Part shown: positions 23,453 through 26,289 of the stretch, piece by piece
Position numbering within the stretch: the stretch's first letter is position 1
How the letters are laid out: every line of letters begins with the position of its first letter
Assembly: GCF_040049215.1 (NCBI RefSeq)
Contig: NZ_JBDZDN010000010.1
Coordinates: 1-26,289 of the forward strand
Source of the DNA: Mesorhizobium_K sp040049215
Lineage (GTDB): Bacteria; Pseudomonadota; Alphaproteobacteria; Rhizobiales; Rhizobiaceae
DNA: 26,289 nt
Reading direction: 5' to 3'
Program-made: the position numbers and the translations under genes
Notes under the pieces: model-generated
The model's database searches: none
What the model saw: only the letters and a program-made list of their open reading frames with translations
Told to the model about the DNA's origin: nothing

Positions 23453-25123
23453 ATGGTGCGAATATCGTCCCTGTTCTCAACCGTTTTCTGTGCCTTGATC
23501 GTCCTGTGCAATGTCGTGTCTGCAGAGGAGGAGAAGAAGCCCAAGACGGCTTCAGAAATGATCTACGGACAAGCGGAGAAGCTCGTCCTGGGAGCGATCC
23601 CCGGTGTTGAGGATTTAGCCAAGCCGGTCATTGAAGCGATAAAGAAAGAAATCATTTCGATTGAAACCGCCCACAGCACTACCGCCACTTTTGTGGGAGA
23701 CGGCAGTGACGTTCATGTGGGCGTAGGCGACGTATATCAGCTCAACGTCAAACTGTTTTTCAAACGCGAAACGCGGCTGACGGTTAAGTCGACGGTTTCG
23801 TTGACATGGAAACCAGTCAACTGGACTTACGGATACGATGTATTTGTCGGCGACAAGCTGGCTTACAGCCAAACATTGGTCACGAGACAGCCTACATCCG
23901 ACGCCACCGGAATTTTTGTGTGGGGTGAGGAATACTCAGTAACAAAGTCCATCTACTTGCTGGCCAGTTCCCTTGAGAACAGCGACTGTCAGGGCGAAGG
24001 ATCCGCAATAGTCACGATCCGGTCCTGGATCAAGGAAGAGGCGCGAACACAAACCAAAGAGATTGATTTTCCGACAACAAAATATGGCCCGTGGAAGCAG
24101 GAAACGACTGAAGTAGCAGAAAGCAGTTCAGTGAAGTCCGCTGGCAATGCTGCTGGGGCGGGCCAGCTGGCCATCGTCATTCACAACCCCTGGTCAATCG
24201 GGTTCGAGGAGTTCCCGACAAAGGTCAATCATTCGAATGCGAGTTACAACGCGAATATCGATTTCAGCCTGAAACAGAGAAGGGACTTTCCTCTCTTCAA
24301 CATCGGTAGCCCGCCCTCCGAGATGAACCTCATTACCCGCATCACTCAGAACTCAAGCGCACACTTCGATTTGAAGGCGCGGAAGCCGCGGGAAGGCCAT
24401 TTGAGCTTTGGTGATAAATCGGAATTGCTGTTCCTTTATCCCTATCACTTCGAGCAGGGCGTGGACTCGCACTTTCCCAACGGCGGCGACCAGAAGATCA
24501 CGTTCTCGCTGGAGGCGGAACTCGTGGGCGAACGTCAGCTGAAGGCTGGTAGGGGGCAGAAATTCGAATGGCGCGTCTATCCTAAAATCGTTACCCCGAC
24601 CGAAACAGTCTGCGGGCGTTTTGTCTGGGACGTCGTCGACCAGGAAGAAATCAACGAGGTCGACCCGTGTCTCGTCGGCAGCTGGGTGGCGACCGAAGTC
24701 GCCTTTCTCGACCAGAGCCTTCACTTCAGGACAGGTGGCACTGGGTTCCGCGTCACCTTTGCCGCCGACGGAATTCAGACCACCGATTACTCGACAATGG
24801 CTCCAATCGTCATTGGCAACGACGCCTGGCGGTTCAAGGGAACGGCGTATGCAGCCATAAAGACAAAGGAGAAAACCGCCAAAATCCAGGGGGAGATCGG
24901 CGGACCAGGCGTTCTGGTCCATCTCAGCGCGAAGTTCCCCGAAATGCCTTACATGCCGACATTGAGTCTTGGACCCGGCGGTCTTGGCAGCACAGAGGGC
25001 GACAACAAGTATGTCTGCGAAAAAGACACGCTGAGTTACAAAACCTCGATCGGCAAGGGCATGGGTGCGGCACGCAGTTGGCCGCCGCAGTTTGCGGTGA
25101 AGCTGAAACGGCAGGCTGGATGA
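23453..25123 (+). CDS. Exported protein of unknown function with lipocalin-like C-terminal region
   Basis: An ATG at 23441 is in frame, but the one at 23453 has GGAGGG four bases upstream and gives a clean signal peptide of 24 residues ending VVSA, then EEEKKPK. The 556-residue product has an amphipathic helix at about 35-65 (SEMIYGQAEKLVLGAIPGVE) and a long beta-rich middle with many Thr/Ser/Val. From residue 406 there is a segment CLVGSWVATEV...GGTGFRVTFAADG, whose Gly-x-Trp and following strands resemble the start of a lipocalin-like barrel in bacterial secreted proteins. I do not recognise the rest. Downstream of and close to the vWA gene, so both exported products probably act together. 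Confidence 0.82.
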   Translation: MVRISSLFSTVFCALIVLCNVVSAEEEKKPKTASEMIYGQAEKLVLGAIPGVEDLAKPVIEAIKKEIISIETAHSTTATFVGDGSDVHVGVGDVYQLNVKLFFKRETRLTVKSTVSLTWKPVNWTYGYDVFVGDKLAYSQTLVTRQPTSDATGIFVWGEEYSVTKSIYLLASSLENSDCQGEGSAIVTIRSWIKEEARTQTKEIDFPTTKYGPWKQETTEVAESSSVKSAGNAAGAGQLAIVIHNPWSIGFEEFPTKVNHSNASYNANIDFSLKQRRDFPLFNIGSPPSEMNLITRITQNSSAHFDLKARKPREGHLSFGDKSELLFLYPYHFEQGVDSHFPNGGDQKITFSLEAELVGERQLKAGRGQKFEWRVYPKIVTPTETVCGRFVWDVVDQEEINEVDPCLVGSWVATEVAFLDQSLHFRTGGTGFRVTFAADGIQTTDYSTMAPIVIGNDAWRFKGTAYAAIKTKEKTAKIQGEIGGPGVLVHLSAKFPEMPYMPTLSLGPGGLGSTEGDNKYVCEKDTLSYKTSIGKGMGAARSWPPQFAVKLKRQAG

Positions 25124-25543
25124 TGAACCGGATGCGAATCCTTGCTACCGCATCGACCGACGAGCTCCGTCACTCCCAGATATCACGCGACCCGACACAA
25201 GCTCGCTGGGGGACCTCGTGTACCTACCCCTCGTTGACAAAATCGGCGCGCGAATTCGTTCTATCGCCGGCACCCCCCCGCGCAGCCGCGAAGCCGGGGA
25301 CCTTAGTGGAGGCTAGTGTTATTCAAGCGGCTCGGAGCGCGACGGGGCCGAATAGCCACACCGGTCGCTGGTTACTTCGTCTTGTTCGTCACAAGTGCGA
25401 TGCCAGATTTGCTTTAACGGGCTCTATGGTAGTCAAGGTGCCTCATCTGTGGTGTGACCAGAACAGGTGGAGACCGCGGAACCCGAGCGTGAAAACCGGC
25501 GGGTTGCAATTCGCCGCATCACGCCGCTGCTGCGGGCGGGACT
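25124..25543. other. Non-coding stretch after the vWA operon
   Basis: No gene is supported. The open frames through this part are compositionally random (Arg/Ser/Pro-rich). A run of seven C is at about 25274-25280. No terminator with a T run directly follows the operon. Confidence 0.4.
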
Positions 25544-25688
25544 AGAGTGAGGATTATGCTCAACGAGCATCTTCTTTAGGGCGATGCGTCCGATGCCGCG
25601 AGCGTTTCGCTCCGGGGCGTCGACATGTCCTGGCGTTGCCGGGGGTGCCAACGCTGTTAAACGCTCGTTAAGCATAATGCCTCACTCT
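25544..25688. repeat. 145-bp element with 25-bp terminal inverted repeats (MITE-like)
   Basis: The left arm at 25544-25568, AGAGTGAGGATTATGCTCAA plus CGAGC, is matched by the reverse complement of 25663-25688, AGAGTGAGGCATTATGCTTA plus ACGAGC. They differ by one inserted base and one substitution. Between them lie 94 bases without a gene. Ends of this length and precision suggest a small non-autonomous transposable element or a solo pair of IS ends. Target duplications could not be seen. Confidence 0.65.
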
Positions 25689-25731
25689 GAGGGTCGCGGA
25701 TCCGGTTGTGAGTACCGCCTCGATTGACTCA

Positions 25732-25761
25732 GGCCCGCTGTCACCCCGGCGGGCCTTTTTT
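25732..25761 (+). terminator. Intrinsic terminator
   Basis: GGCCCGC (25732-25738) and GCGGGCC (25749-25755) form a perfect 7-bp stem followed by six T. It points rightward. No gene ends just before it; the nearest plus-strand gene stops at 25123, with the inverted-repeat element in between. Confidence 0.8.
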
Positions 25762-25790
25762 CCGTTCGTAGGTCAGCTTCCCACCGGCAC

Positions 25791-26289
25791 TCAGACGACC
25801 CAGCTCATGTCGCGCATTGGAAGTACGATGGGCCGCTTCTTTGGCTCCTCGTAGGCGACGCACATCAACCCGAATGCATCGGCGCCGTGAGACGACCAGT
25901 CATGGTCGGGACCAAGCCCGATGTTGCGGGCCTCATCATGCTTCTCGTGATACCAGCCAAGAGCATCGAGACCGGGCGAACAGGGCTCGGCATTGAACCA
26001 GATCGACGGGAACAGCCGGCGGCCGGCCTCGACCCGCTTCATGGCGGCGCCTTTGCCCTGGTTGGGCACGGTGGTGACGAAGAAGCCTGCCGAGCGGATG
26101 TGATCCTCGAAACGGATTGCCGTCACTGCATCCTCCTGCGATCCATCATGCGGCAGGTAGCATTCAGCGTTGCCGTAGTCTTTCGATCGCAGCCATTCGA
26201 GATGGGCTCCCAGCGGCTGTCGCACGGCCTCGTAATAGTCGAGCACCCTGATCTCGCGTCCGACGAACTGTGCAATCCAGATCGCGGTG
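25791..26289 (-). CDS. Phage terminase large subunit, C-terminal part (5' end outside window)
   Basis: The frame is open to the right edge and reads TAIWIAQFVGREIRVLDYYE, then LGAHLEWLRSKDYGNAECYL and PHDGSQ. This is the nuclease (RNase H-like) half of a TerL protein. The ending GPDHDWSSHGADAFGLMCVA contains the last conserved Asp of the nuclease site (S-H-x-A-D-A). The N-terminal ATPase half must lie to the right. At least 165 residues are present. The gene runs toward the window and is the last one of its group, so a prophage, or a phage-like module, lies to the right of 25791. Confidence 0.85.
   Translation of the reverse strand, partial: TAIWIAQFVGREIRVLDYYEAVRQPLGAHLEWLRSKDYGNAECYLPHDGSQEDAVTAIRFEDHIRSAGFFVTTVPNQGKGAAMKRVEAGRRLFPSIWFNAEPCSPGLDALGWYHEKHDEARNIGLGPDHDWSSHGADAFGLMCVAYEEPKKRPIVLPMRDMSWVV

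Noticed and set aside
24667..25545. Plus-strand 292-codon frame
   Set aside because: Arg/Ser/Gln-rich shadow of the exported protein gene, continuing into gene-free DNA.
1..26289. CRISPR array, tRNA or rRNA gene
   Set aside because: No spaced direct repeats of the right kind and no tRNA- or rRNA-like segments were found on either strand by reading.

Overview
The window looks like chromosome from an alphaproteobacterium of the Rhizobiales, most likely Mesorhizobium or a close relative. This rests on high GC, the flavour of the recognised proteins (HxlR and VOC proteins, the PF17784-type sulfotransferase, short-TIR debris of IS3 and IS1-like elements) and the strong GGAGG-type ribosome sites. 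No rRNA, tRNA or CRISPR array is visible. The taxonomic call is inference from protein resemblance only.

Left part (1-12.9 kb). A partial small cysteine-containing protein (minus) faces an orphan TadE/TadG-like membrane-anchored protein (plus). Then come a mandelate racemase-like gene broken by an internal deletion and frameshift, a 33-residue lasso-type RiPP leader peptide gene with its own terminator, a secreted FecR-domain protein with a Pro-Gly tail, and a plus-strand set: two-domain VOC dioxygenase-like protein, sulfotransferase, HxlR regulator and cupin. On the minus strand follows a two-gene operon with a 4-base overlap. It encodes a split PEP-synthase/rifampin-phosphotransferase-like dikinase: the substrate plus phospho-histidine protein comes first, then an ATP-grasp protein carrying a cyclic-nucleotide-binding domain. 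The scrap of a SnoaL-like gene follows. A berberine-bridge-type FAD oxidoreductase ends this part.

Middle (12.9-21 kb) is degenerate accessory DNA. It holds an IS3 OrfA fragment, an unidentified decayed gene, a 5'-truncated IS1-like transposase, a cupin gene frameshifted in a G6 run, and two short peptide genes with very good ribosome sites (one with an in-frame 18-bp tandem repeat). Among intact genes (a CurA/leukotriene-hydroxydehydrogenase-like reductase, a 75-residue helical protein, a GNAT acetyltransferase, a methyltransferase) sits a chimera. It joins the 5' end of a cysteine synthase, a piece of an aromatic amino-acid decarboxylase and the 3' half of an alpha/beta hydrolase.

Right part (21-26.3 kb). 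A small serine recombinase with a perfect palindrome just upstream is divergent from a two-gene secreted pair: a von Willebrand factor A protein with a complete metal site and a 556-residue exported protein of unknown type with a lipocalin-like C-terminal region. After about 660 bases with a 145-bp inverted-repeat (MITE-like) element and an orphan intrinsic terminator, the window runs into the 3' end of a phage terminase large-subunit gene, which suggests that a prophage lies to the right.

The most unusual items are the orphan lasso-leader peptide, the split cAMP-linked dikinase operon, the repeat-containing peptide gene at 15.3-15.5 kb, and the vWA/exported-protein pair. None of these amounts to a proven new system from sequence alone.
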